A program made the position numbers and the translations under genes. Source: Symbiodinium microadriaticum (taxonomy: Eukaryota > Sar > Dinophyceae > Suessiales > Symbiodiniaceae). From it: 64,000 bases of DNA. The DNA lies in contig LSRX01000248.1 of NCBI GenBank assembly GCA_001939145.1, positions 405,941 to 469,940 on the forward strand, in the 5' to 3' direction. Shown here piece by piece: positions 22,621 through 34,200 of this stretch; the stretch's first letter is position 1, and every line of letters begins with the position of its first letter. Below the pieces are notes generated by a model. It was not told the DNA's origin, ran no database searches, and saw only the letters and a program-made list of their open reading frames with translations.

Positions 22621-23719
22621 CATTCGGTCAGTCTTCATGCAAGATAGCTAGGGCTTAGGCTTAGATTTGCGGTTGATGAACCCCATGTCTATATCTATAT
22701 TTACATCAGTAACTGTATCTGTATGTAAGCAAGTTACAAACTTATGGATATATACATACATATTTATAAATACAAGCATGTGTATATATATATATATATA
22801 TGCGTATATGTTGTTGAAGCCGTGCCTGAGGTCGCGAGATCCGCGCTTTGCGCCAGGATCTGATTTCCTCGAGCCAAACGCTTCGGGGCTTCCGAGCTGT
22901 AGGGCTTCGGGGTCTGAAGATGTACGACAACAGAATATACTACAATAGACTAGGAGTTACTATGATGTTTGACCTTATACTATAAGCTACTGCAACACAC
23001 CACAATCTCACCATAATTTTGTAACCATGACAGACGATTGGAAGGTTTGGGGCTGCTTATCTTGGTTGTAGGCGGCTCCGTTTTGCCTTCGGACAGACTT
23101 GGGAGGATTTTGTCCCTGGCCATCTCTGCCTCGGTGCTTCAAAAGCAGCTGGGATCTTCTCCACCCCAAGTCCCCAAGCAGCCACGGTGTCCTGGCTTCC
23201 TGAGCCATGAGCTGCATCGGGGTTCAGCTCGAGCACACCTTGTGTCCCTCCCAAGCCACAAAAATCAGTGGTAGATATCCTGTCCATCCCTCCGGCCTTC
23301 AGGCGTGTAAAGGGAGCGTTCCGCCGGTTGCACCTCATTTTTTCCGGATGCCGGATTAGCTATGCGACAAAATGCCATCCATATTCAACCTCCTCTGCAT
23401 ACCCACGATATGGAGCAAGACCTCAAGCAAGCGGTTGTTCTGCTACCTCATGCAACAACACTTAAACAACCAGATCACCGAAGTTCGCTCCTTCTTGTGC
23501 GCCCCTGACTTTTCGACTCACCTCCCCTCAGGGCCACATCGAAACGCTGAACCTGAGCCCAAAGCCATCCCCAAAACCGGAAGCCGTAAACCCATACATC
23601 CACAATATCCGGAACCCCAAACCGTGCGCTGAAGGCTCCAGGCCCTTGTTTTTTTTGGGGGGGTGAATACCATTGAGGGGCTGATAGAAGCCAAAGCACA
23701 CAACGCACAACATGTATCT

Positions 23720-23905
23720 ATGTATATGTGTTTGTATACATATCTATATATATATATATATCCGTATAGACATGTATGTGCTCGCACATATATATATATA
23801 TATATATACATCTTACATGTATACATATATATATATATATACAAACACGTATAGACATGTATGTGCTCGCACATATATATATATATANCACACACACACA
23901 CACAC
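23720..23905. repeat. TA/CA microsatellite with a duplicated segment and an ambiguous base
   Basis: Three TA runs are separated by a repeated piece: GTATAGACATGTATGTGCTC occurs near 23762 and again near 23850. A single n interrupts the last run near 23887, so the assembly is uncertain at this point. Confidence 0.85.
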
Positions 23906-24329
23906 GCGCTTTGTACTTCTGGCTTCGCTTCCAGGTCTGCCCCGTCCTTCTCTTTCGGAGGCCGCTTGCACAATGAGCTACCAAGCTGCATCTGGTGAAA
24001 GGCTTCGAGTTCCGAAGGGATCCTAAAGACCCCACTTTGAAGGCCCCTTCTAAGTCCCAGGGTTTGCGGTTTAGGGGTGCCGCAGGCTCCTTCCAGTTCT
24101 ACAGTAGGGTTTGGGGCTTCGAGTTTATGGATGCTGAAAGCTCCTTCTTTGCTCTAGGGTTGAAGGTTGGGGGTGTCGGGTTGAGGCATCCGAAAAGCCC
24201 CCGGCTAGGTAAAGCATACTTGCTCTTGGCTGCCTCAGCAGAAACCCTGGAATGGCAGTAGCTATTTGAATGGAGGCCTTTACGGCAAGAGGGCTTTGCG
24301 ATACTGTAGAAGCCGAAAAAAACACCAAT

Positions 24330-27300
24330 CTTGTTCCCTACGGTTCCGCATTATATTTAAGCTATAGTGTACCCCCGAACCCTATTTTAGCAATTGAGTC
24401 CTCTACATTACCGCCGAGGCTGGACACCCTCGCAAGCAACAGGAGCTTCTTCTGTGCCACGCTCAGTCTCGGATGCCTCAACATTTTTCCATATTGGGCA
24501 AGGGCACTACCAACTTTCAACGATGGGTTGCAAAAGATGTCAGCTTTTGATTATGTAGTGATCAAGAGGTGGGGGTTATGCTCATCGGTCTAGCATGCAT
24601 CCGAACTTGTGGAGAAGTGGGACTGCGGTGTCGGTACACATTCAAGGAGCGAGAGCATCTGACAACTCTATATTCAGCAAAAAAAGTTACAGTATGCTCG
24701 TTCTCGGCTTGTTCGGATGGTTCGGACCTCCAGGACTTCAAAGTGTAAGACGAAGGGGCTGTCACAAGAGTCAATGCCTACAAACTTTCGGAATGATGGT
24801 GAGGATGATTTGCCGAAACGTGCAGGCAAGACTGGCACCCACCGTTGCCAAGATGGGGAAACCTTGTTGGACGACCTGCGAAGGCCGGCTTGTCATTTGC
24901 AGAGTCTTGTTGTGCCCTGTCCATCAGTAGCCCTTGTAGTACCTGTCTAGTCTTTGCAACGTATCCGGCATGTTAGGGAAAACCCTGAACTCTAAACCCT
25001 AAACCCACCACACTGGCCAGGCGCGATGACAAGAGCCAGAAGAAGTTGCGAGAACAAGGGAGACAGTGGAAGGCAGTGCCAGGCCTGAGATTCCTCGACC
25101 TTCCTGCTAAGATGGGAGAGTACAATATAGAAGCCTGAATAATTACTGATGTTATTCTCTAGGGTTTCTTATGATAACTATGCGATGAAGGAGCCCAAAT
25201 CCCTATTCTAGTTACTCAGGCCTCTGTTTTACGGTAGTGCATCCTGTCTTGCATCATGTAGGATGGCTTGTTACATGGTTGGGATGCTGGCTGGGTCTGG
25301 AGGGTCAGAACGAAGTTGGCCGGCTCGCATGACGGCAGGTAGACTTTTACTCAGGCACGGGGCGCTCGGATTTCAGAAACCCCAAACCGTAAGCCCTAAA
25401 CCCGAGGAAGGGCACAACTTGCGACTTAACTTCGGAACGTAGCAAGCGCCTCAGTGCAAGCTGCAGCGCAGGTGATGCAATGAGTAGCGACACGTTGGGC
25501 ATTACATGTAGGGTTTAGGGTTGGGGTCCCTATTCATAAAGCCCCTTTCTGGAAGAACCTGTATTAGCACGCTTATTCTAATCCTGGGAAAGGGGAGCGG
25601 AGGGGTGTAATTCGAGCTTTAAATGACTTGGAGTCCTCTGTCTGCTTAGTCTCGACTTTGGCAAGGCGTGAACCCGCCCAAAGAGCCGGAAGTCTCCGAG
25701 CAGCCTGAGCTCCAGCGGATCCTGGTCTAAACAAGAAGAGACCTTCAAACGAACAGCGCTAAGAAGCCCAACCCTAAATGTGAACCGTAAAGCTTGCAGC
25801 AAGGGCCTCACCGCTATAAACGGCAATTATTCGACACAGTTTCGGGGTCCAGGTAAGCTCTAGGCTCTAAGGAGCCCCAAACAGGGCCCCACCAAGGCAC
25901 TTTAGCCCCCTGCTCCCCGCAGTTTGAAGAATGCGCTCGCTGACAGGCCCTGGGTCCTATCGAATTCCGAGGCCATCCCGAGCCAACGGGAACGGCCTTT
26001 TTGGGATTATGGTTTAGGGATGTTTAGGGTAGTATAGGGTTGAGTTTTTCGGGTATAGGGTTGAGCTTCAGGGCGTAAGCTGGATTCAGGGTGTAGTTAT
26101 CAGGCTTTGGGGACTGAGGTTTTCGGGTTTAGGGAGTTTAGTTTTGGACCCTGGAGGCTGGTCCTAGAGAAGACAAACCAGGTAAGAGGCATCATCATCT
26201 GGGTGGTTCTCTAAGTTAGGATCCCGGGTTAGGTCCCCTAAACTAGCAAGGCAACCTTTAGAAAAGGATCCTAAAAGGGACCCCAATATAAAAAAAATCT
26301 GATCTTCAGCATCATCCTTGTCACTATGGCCAGCATGATCATCAGTACGCGACTGCGATGCCTTCCAGCCCGAATGCCAAGCCCCTCCGAGACAATGCGT
26401 GAATCCCAAAACCTGAAGCCGAAGCACTAAATCTCGAACCGCTAAGCCGCTAAGCCTCACAATGCTCGGAACTTGTCGCAGCCTGATATTTCCAGGTTCA
26501 TGGGCGACATTGACCGGGCATTCGAGGCACTGGCTCATGTGTGTTGGAAAGGTTGTAGGGTTCTGGATTACCTGATTACCATACGTTCATACTTTTCTTC
26601 GGACCTGTGCTTCTTAGGAACCACTCTGAAATGCAAGTTTATGTTTTGCTCCCTATGTAAATATGAATATTGTATGTCTACACGTATGTGTGTATGTATG
26701 TATGTGTATATATATATACTGCATACACTATACGCACATGTGTAACATGCTTGCATGCGTACATACATACATGCGTACATGCATCCATCCATACATCGTG
26801 CATGCATGGGCACATATGCATACAACACCCAGAGACATACATGCATAGATAGATAGGTATGTAGGTAGATAGACCGATAGGTAGACAGGTAGATAGACAG
26901 GTTGATACACCCATATTTATGTATGTATGTATAGGTAGGTAGCTAGGTATGTATGTAGGTAGGTAGGTATGATACGTGCGTGTGCATGGGTGTATCTTAC
27001 GTATGTGTCATATGTGTATGCATGCATGCAGGCGCATGCATGTATGCATGTCTGCATGTGCACATGCATGTATGTATGTAGTAGGTAGGTAAGCCGGTAA
27101 GCTTGCTTGCATGTGCCACAACGTTTGCTCATAGTATGCATGCAAGTATGCCTGTGTACGTGTATATATATATATATATACATACATATATACATGCACA
27201 TGTAAATGTGTGTATGCATGCACGCACGCACGCACACACGCACGCTCGCACGCACGCACTGTGCCCACATTTGTATGTAGAGCGTATACATGTATGCGTG

Positions 27301-30300
27301 CACATACTTCGATCTATTTGTATGCGCGCCCGGATCACTGTACATGTGAGTCTTCGCAATAGCACATCAATAGAGTACATTTCTTGCGTGTCCTCTTCGA
27401 GGTCTCGGTTGGCAAGAACTCAGCTCCGCCACACACTCAGCGGCCTTGGGTTTGGAAACTCCTCTGGCTTTCCGCAATTTCATAGGGAACTTCATAGGCA
27501 ACAGACGGGCCCAACAAGACGGTTTTTAGCACACAGGCCTCGGGTTCCATCGATTCAGCGCACAAGCGGATGTCTACCGGGCCACTTTGTTTGGTTGGCC
27601 TCCTGTCTTCAGCTTGTGTGTTTATTCAGTTTATTCAGCGGCTGGGGCTGCAGCGGAATCCGTATGATGAAAACACATGCCACCGAAAATCCGCCCGGCC
27701 CTAAACCCTAACAGGTGGCGAACACCCAGCTGGCAATTGGACAGCACCTCCTTAAGGCCGGCGCGGGATGGGAGCAAGTCCAGTGACATAGGCGTCGTAG
27801 TAACCACCTATACTATTTTGGGGGGCTCCTTATTAGAATAATACAGTTTAGGGGGTTCCTTATTATAATTATAGCATAATACACCCCAAAATCCTATTCT
27901 AATCACTATGGCCCCTACATTAATCTGCCTGACCGTGACGACGGCTTCGGGCTTATTTGGTTGTATGGTCCAGTGTGGCTGTATGCGTTGAAGTTGTTTC
28001 CTGCATGGTGTTGCCGAGCTTGCACGCTGCTCCCTGCCCCCCGGCACCATCAGAGTTGAAGCCACATGAAGAAAGATTCCTTGTTGGTCTTGACCAGCGC
28101 CGGGTCCCAGCTTCACACCTTTGACATGTGATGTTCGGTACGAATAATATAGAGAGGCCTCAATGTTGGCGTATACTATTTTTTGGAGCTCCTTATTGTA
28201 GTTAGAATATAACATACCGCAAAACCCTATTCTCAATATTACCTGCGTTTTGACAGGCCGGTCTTCTACCACACCATTGGAGGCGTTGGCCATGCCCGTC
28301 AAGAGCACGAGGTGCGCTCCAATGTCTCAGGGCTAAAGATAAACCGTCGAAGCTTTGAGCTGGCCATAAGCGAGCTTATGATGATCTCTGATTTCGCAAG
28401 CAGGGCCCAGTTCCGCTACCCGGTATGTGGCGAAGAGGTACTGTAGACTCCAAGACTCCGGCACTGGATCCCAGACGTCCGCTCGAAAGCACTGCAGGTC
28501 AGGCCAGAGATAGACTCCTTAAAATGCTTCCGGAAAGCCTTGAATCTCGCTTAAACGGTTAGCCTACACAAGCCCAGCAGGCAAGGCTTCTTCACAATCT
28601 CAACCTGGTGATGAAACACCTTCTTGTGGGATTAAACCTAGAAGCTTGCTGGCTTGGAGCGGCTCAGCTCCGATTTCGAAGCTGGATATTGGCTCTAGAA
28701 GAGTGGGTTGAGAGCTCCCAGCGGGGTTTCTGCAGGCTTAGGAAGCTGCAACCCCAAACTGTATCATCTCCACCTTCAGCGGACAGTCTTCCGTTTCCAC
28801 AGTGCTTTGTCTTCAGGGCAAGCTGCGGGTGCCGACTCCACGGAATCTGACGCCTGGCCCGGGCCACTACTTCAAGGAGAGCGGAGCTGTCGATGTGTCT
28901 CTGGGTGTGTCTCCGTGTTTGTGTCAGGTGGGTGGGGGCGGAGGGGTCTAGGATTTTTCTGTGGGTTCTCGGCCTTGAGGCCGGAGGTCGACCGCGCTTC
29001 AGAAGAATACTTTCCGTAGATGCCGCAGAAGGAAACTTGCAGGTGTCCAGCAGCAGTTAAGCTTTAGGCAAGCCCAAGGCGTTCGGAACCTGGGCTCTGG
29101 TCAGAGGTTGATTGATCGTTCTGACAGTACTGAGACTATGTGGGAGGAGATGAAGAAGAGCAGGCGGCAAACATGATCACAGCTGCAAGATTGATGAATA
29201 TGACAAGAGTGCTCGCAGTTTGGCCATGAGTCTGCCATGAACTAAACCTCCAACTTCAGCTCAGAAGCATGCTCTGGCTTCGAGGGCACACTGATGTCTT
29301 TCCATGCAGTGGCCAGGACAGCGATGGATGCGTCTCACTGTTCTCCGACTACATGCGGCCGCAGGGACGACAAGCAGTGTGAAACGGCTTGCATGAGCTG
29401 CTGCCTTTGCTATGAGCTCCTCCACTATACAATGTGCTATACTGCTCCTCTCCACAGTTGAGACAGAAGGAGCCCCTTTAAGACTTAGTAAGTTTGGGCA
29501 CGGAGGGACAGAAGTATGTCCGAAGACTGTAGACTCTAGACCTTTCTTTCCCACTTCCGTCCGTGCCGCTTGGCTTATAAAGTGGCTTAACATTGCCTCA
29601 GGCAATGTGCCATAATGACAAGTCCCCGGCACACCTGTCAGCGCAGCGTGAGGATAAGTCGAAGGGGACAAGCACTTCGGTTCTTGCGTGGCAAGGGTTT
29701 GCCAGGGTCTGTCCAAAGTTTGAGGGATTCTCGCAGCACAGCAGGCGTGCTGCTAACATGCCCAAGCCGGAAACCCGGCGTGTGTTAAGATCCCAACCTG
29801 CGCCCACGATCCCAGAATGCAAAGCAATCTTGGATCGGGGCAGGAAAGGCTTTCCCGAGCCTTTTCAAAAGGCTAAACATAGGCTCTCGGCCTCCATCGT
29901 TAACTTCAGGCACAAAATGTTTGCGTCCGTCTCACTGCACATATACCGGCCATGGTGTGCACGGGCAGAAGTGTGTTGCAAAGGCTTGTCATGCAGCGTC
30001 TACAGCTGGCGATCTGAACTCACAGAGGAAGGCAGTTAAATTACATTGGCCACATGCAGCACACGGGTCTGTTCGAGGCGTAACTGCAGCCGCTTTACAC
30101 ACAACTCAACCTTCCAAGTCTCTCAGGCTTGTGCCCGCAGCCAAAACCCACAAATCTTCAGGACAATTTATACTACAATAGTAGACGGTATTTATTATAT
30201 TCTATTATTGTGTAACGCGTGCCCTGCATAGCCATGGCTGTCGCATTTCTGAGCACTTCCTGCAGGCTGTCGAAGAGAGCCTTCTCGGCAGCGGCGACCG

Positions 30301-30390
30301 GCACCTCTCTCCCCAAGTCCTGGTGCACTCACCTGCCTTGGTCGCGTTTTTGTTCGATGGGGTAGGTGCTTAAAAATCTGAACGCCCTGG
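24330..30390. other. Region without recognised genes
   Basis: It contains members of a short dispersed family sharing an AACCCTATT(C/T)TAG motif (24345-24405, 25140-25215, 27805-27915, 28160-28245), a degraded copy of the 53-kb MITE (about 26200-26310), and a long CATA/TATG tract (26660-27310). No conserved protein motif was seen. The first exon(s) of the TrpB gene, just upstream of 30398, were not found. Confidence 0.5.
26660..27310. repeat. Complex CATA/TATG/GTAGGTAG microsatellite
   Basis: About 650 bases of tetranucleotide-based repeats: TATG, CATG and CATA, then GTAG/GATA, then GCAC. All long frames here are repeat translations. Confidence 0.9.
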
Positions 30391-30397
30391 GTGCCAG

Positions 30398-31201
30398 GTA
30401 TAATATCCAGGCAGACTTGCCGGTGCCTCTGCCGCCACCTTTGCATCCGGGAGAGCTGCGACCCTGTACGCCTGACGACTTTGCTCCCCTCTTCCCTGTT
30501 TCTCGGAAGCAGGGGCGCGGTAGGTTTGCAGGGTTTAACCTTCAAGGCTCAGGGTAGGTTTACAGGGTCTAGGGTTGAAGCCCAAACCCTGAACCCTCAT
30601 CAGTGCTGATTGTCCTCACGCGCTTTTCAGGTACTTCGCAACAGATGTCCTTAAGGGTTCCTTCAAGGGATCCGTTCCGGGTTCCTTTAAGGGATCCTTC
30701 AAGGGCGATCCTAAGACCAGCCAAGGCATCCCTCATTGAGCAGGAGGCAGGGGCCTGTCCAAGTCGGGGGTTGGTCTATCAGCCTATCGATTATGTAAAT
30801 AAAGTGAAGAAGCCTACCAAACCGCTCCTAATACGTCATAACATAGTAACATACATTACAATGCTATAAGGGTATAATAGAGCATCACTTAATTTAGTAG
30901 CTGTGGGTTCCGGTTGCGTTAAAGTGTAGGAGTATTGGCAGAAGATGAGAGCCGCAGCAAGCAGTTGGTCTCCAGGTTTCTTCGGAGAGGTACTTGGAGA
31001 TCCCTGCAGAAGTGACTGGGTTCTTGTTAGGGAATTTACATATTTAAGTTACCATACTAGGGATCTATGGTGAACAATATGGTTTCCTTATAACGGTAGC
31101 TTAAATTGAGTCCCTTAACAAGAGCCCAGGTGAGCGAGGTCCTCAACCTGTGGCGTCCAACACCGTTGAGACGAGCATCCCGGTGGGAAAAGCTCCTGGG
31201 G
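30398..31201 (+). CDS. trpB: TrpB2 N-terminal exons (30398-30497, 30726-30746, 30976-31011, 31130-31201)
   Basis: They read [17 protein letters not shown] plus [35 protein letters not shown] and [17 protein letters not shown] plus RWEKLLG. The order matches the N-terminal arm specific to TrpB2 (LPxPLPPPL, then ALIEQE, then the RPTPL substrate-channel motif). The 21-nt exon 30726-30746 is a micro-exon held by a GC donor. The first base of exon 30398 completes a split codon, probably the Trp usually found before YNI. Confidence 0.9.
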
Positions 31202-34200
31202 CTACCTGGGAATGTCGCTGGGCCTTACAGTCTAGCTCCATTCTGCGGATTCCTTGTCAACTAGTATGACTTGTCGACGAAGTATGTTCCGTGTTTGTCC
31301 GGCCCAATCGAGGTCAAGATCTTTTACAAATACGAAGGTGGGTCACCTTCCGGATCCCACAAGACCAACACGGCCGTCCCACAGGCGGAGTTTGACAAGG
31401 AAGCCTGCTGAACCAAGAAACTCAGAAAACACACGAGGAACAAGGCCTCGAAGCCAAGGCCTCATGGGAATGCCACTGCCCCCCTAAACTGGCCTAAACC
31501 CTAAACCCCAGGTCTACTACAACAAGCTGGCCGGCACAAAGAAGATAACCACAGAGACAGGAGCTGGGCAATGGGGTTCTGCATTGGCCTGGTCTGGAGG
31601 TGCCCATCATCATCATCATCACCATCACAAAAGATAAACAGTAGAAGCAATAAGTGTAATTCTGCAGTGCTACTGTTTATGACAGTGCTACTGTTTATGA
31701 TGTAAATCCTGCATTACCTTCAGGGCCCGAAACTATGGGAATTGTGGTATATTCCTTATTGTGGGTAAGGCAGGATTTATATCATCAACCGTAGTGCTGC
31801 TGCGCATGCTGATACTAATACGTACGAATGCTACTAATCACAATGATAATTAAAAAAAGTTACACAACGGACAAATGCTTAATGTAGGTGTTTGGTGTCT
31901 CATGCTTCTCGTGTAAGGGTTATCCAGTCTTGACTTTTATTATGCTAGATGACATGACATTGTATGATAAGGTACCCACGTACTGTATCAGAACACGTCA
32001 TCATCTACCATAACATATTATGGTATATCATAGTGTGTCAACCCTTCAGGTCAGTTTGATTTGCCCATTGAGGTCTACCAGGTCAAGGCAGGGCCTGAGC
32101 ACAAGCGGCGGGGGGGGGGGAGGACTTGGGAGGCTGCGCGCGCTGAAGGTCTCAGGGGCCGTGTGCTTTGAGCAAGGTCTTATAGACAGGTTTTGGGTGT
32201 AGAGCCTTTAGAGTTTGGGGGTTTATGGGTCTTATAGACGGGTTCGGGTTTAGAGTCTTAGTTTTTGGAGCTTAGGGGCGTTATAGAATGTTATAGACAA
32301 GTTGCCAAAACGGGAGCCTTAGCTGTCGGCCAGGTTTCCTACGAGCAGAAGCCTTACCGGAAGGCCTTCATCGAAGCCTGCGGCGCAGAGATCTTCCCAT
32401 CACCGTCCACGAAGACTGCTGTGGGCAGTAAGGCCCTAGAGGAAGACCCAACGTGTCCCGGATCCTTGGGAATTGCCATCTCGGAGGCTATCGAGGCTTG
32501 TGTCTCCTCAGAAGATGCCAAGTATGCTTTGGGCTCGGTCTTATCCCACGTACTGATGCACCAGACGGTCATTGGCCAAGAGGCCATTGAGCAGCTCGCA
32601 GGCTTTGGGGAATATCCGGATGTGGTTGTTGGCTGCACCGGTGGCGGCAGCAACTTTGCAGGGATTGCTTTCCCTTTCCTTGGTGAGAAGCTGCGGTCTG
32701 AAGCTGCCAAGCCAGAAATCCGATTCCTTGCCGTGGAGCCGGCAGCGTGTCCCTCTCTCACTCGGGGGGCCTACGCCTATGACTTTGGGGATACGGCCAA
32801 GCTGACCCCACTATTGAAGGCCTCGAATGTGTAGCATGCGTTGCTGCATGTCGCAATAGTACACCAAAGGTTTTTTACCCTTGACTCTGCGTCCTTGCCA
32901 CATCCATTGAAGGCTCACACTCTCGGTTCTAGCTTCATGCCCCCCTCCGTGCATTCTGGCGGACTCAGATACTTAGCGGCAAGGGAGAGCTGCTTTTGGT
33001 CCTTCCTTTAATTTACGATCTCCCCCCAAAGCCCACGCCATCAGAAAGCCCCAGAGCGAAGCATTTTACGGTTTCGGTTTAGGGGAACCTGAAACGAAAC
33101 CCTCTATAAGACCCAAACCCTTCCTCCGTTCACCCCCATTTCGAGCGGAGCGGAGCCGCACTTCTTTCTTTCACGCTTGGAGACTGGACGATACTGGGTC
33201 ACTGGGTTCTTGTTAAGGAATTTAGTTGTATATTACCATAGTAGGGGGATTTATTGTAAATAACATTTTTTCAATGATTATTCTCATTACTTTCCATGGC
33301 AACTGAAGTGACATTCCTCAACAAGAACCCAGGATACCATGCCATGGCGCCCCTCATCTCCCACCTGAAGGAGCTGGGAACGATTGAGGTGAGGCCGCCT
33401 AACTCTTTCCGAGGAAGGGGAAGGCTGCCTAAGCTAGGGTTGACGGTCTAGGCTGTAGGGTTCTAGAAGCCATCAAGCTGGCAACTCCCCCCCTAATTCG
33501 GACAGTTAGCTGAAAACAGTTGATCAGATAATGATCCGCATGACCTGACTAACTTTGGACGACGTCCCGTTTTCGATTTGGTGGTGAAAACCCTTTGCTG
33601 ACACTTCCCCTTTCCTGAGCAAAACTGCCCATGTGACAAGGCGCAAGCTGTGCAACAGACAGCAGCCTTTGACGCGGGATCCTCCTTCTTCCGAGCTGAG
33701 GGAATTCTGCCTGCTCCAGAAGCGACGCATGCCATTGAAGGCCTGATCGGTTGACGAAATTTCGACGCATGGCGACCCATTCTCCAAGCAGTGAAGTTTT
33801 GCCAGACTGCCTGAGTTCCCTAAACCCGACAGCTCAACGACCACATCCCAAAAAACTCGGAGCCCCAAACCCTTAAACTGCGCGCGTCCCCTTCAGGGTT
33901 AAATCCTAAACACCTGTACCCCTCAATAAACCCAAAGGCCGAGCCGAGAAAACCGGCACGAAGTGTTGTCTCGGTACGATGCCACAGAAGCATATGATTT
34001 CCGATTTTCTGACAGCATTTGTGTTGCGGCGCTGGCCTGTTGCTTCTTGTGATTCCAGCTTCTAATTATCGTCCCGTGGACCGATTAGTTTGAGTCGTTG
34101 CTTGACTGTGGACTTTGCTGCAAGGGGAGGGTTGTCGAAACAGGTGCTCTTCAAGAAGCAAAGGCAGCAGCTGCTGCTGGCAAGCCTCGCGTGATTCTCT

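Noticed and set aside
22466..22651. Histidine-rich small protein
   Set aside because: Product of an ATC/CAT trinucleotide repeat.
26660..27711. Several frames of 80-200 codons rich in Tyr, His, Met and Cys
   Set aside because: They follow the CATA/TATG microsatellite and have no motif.
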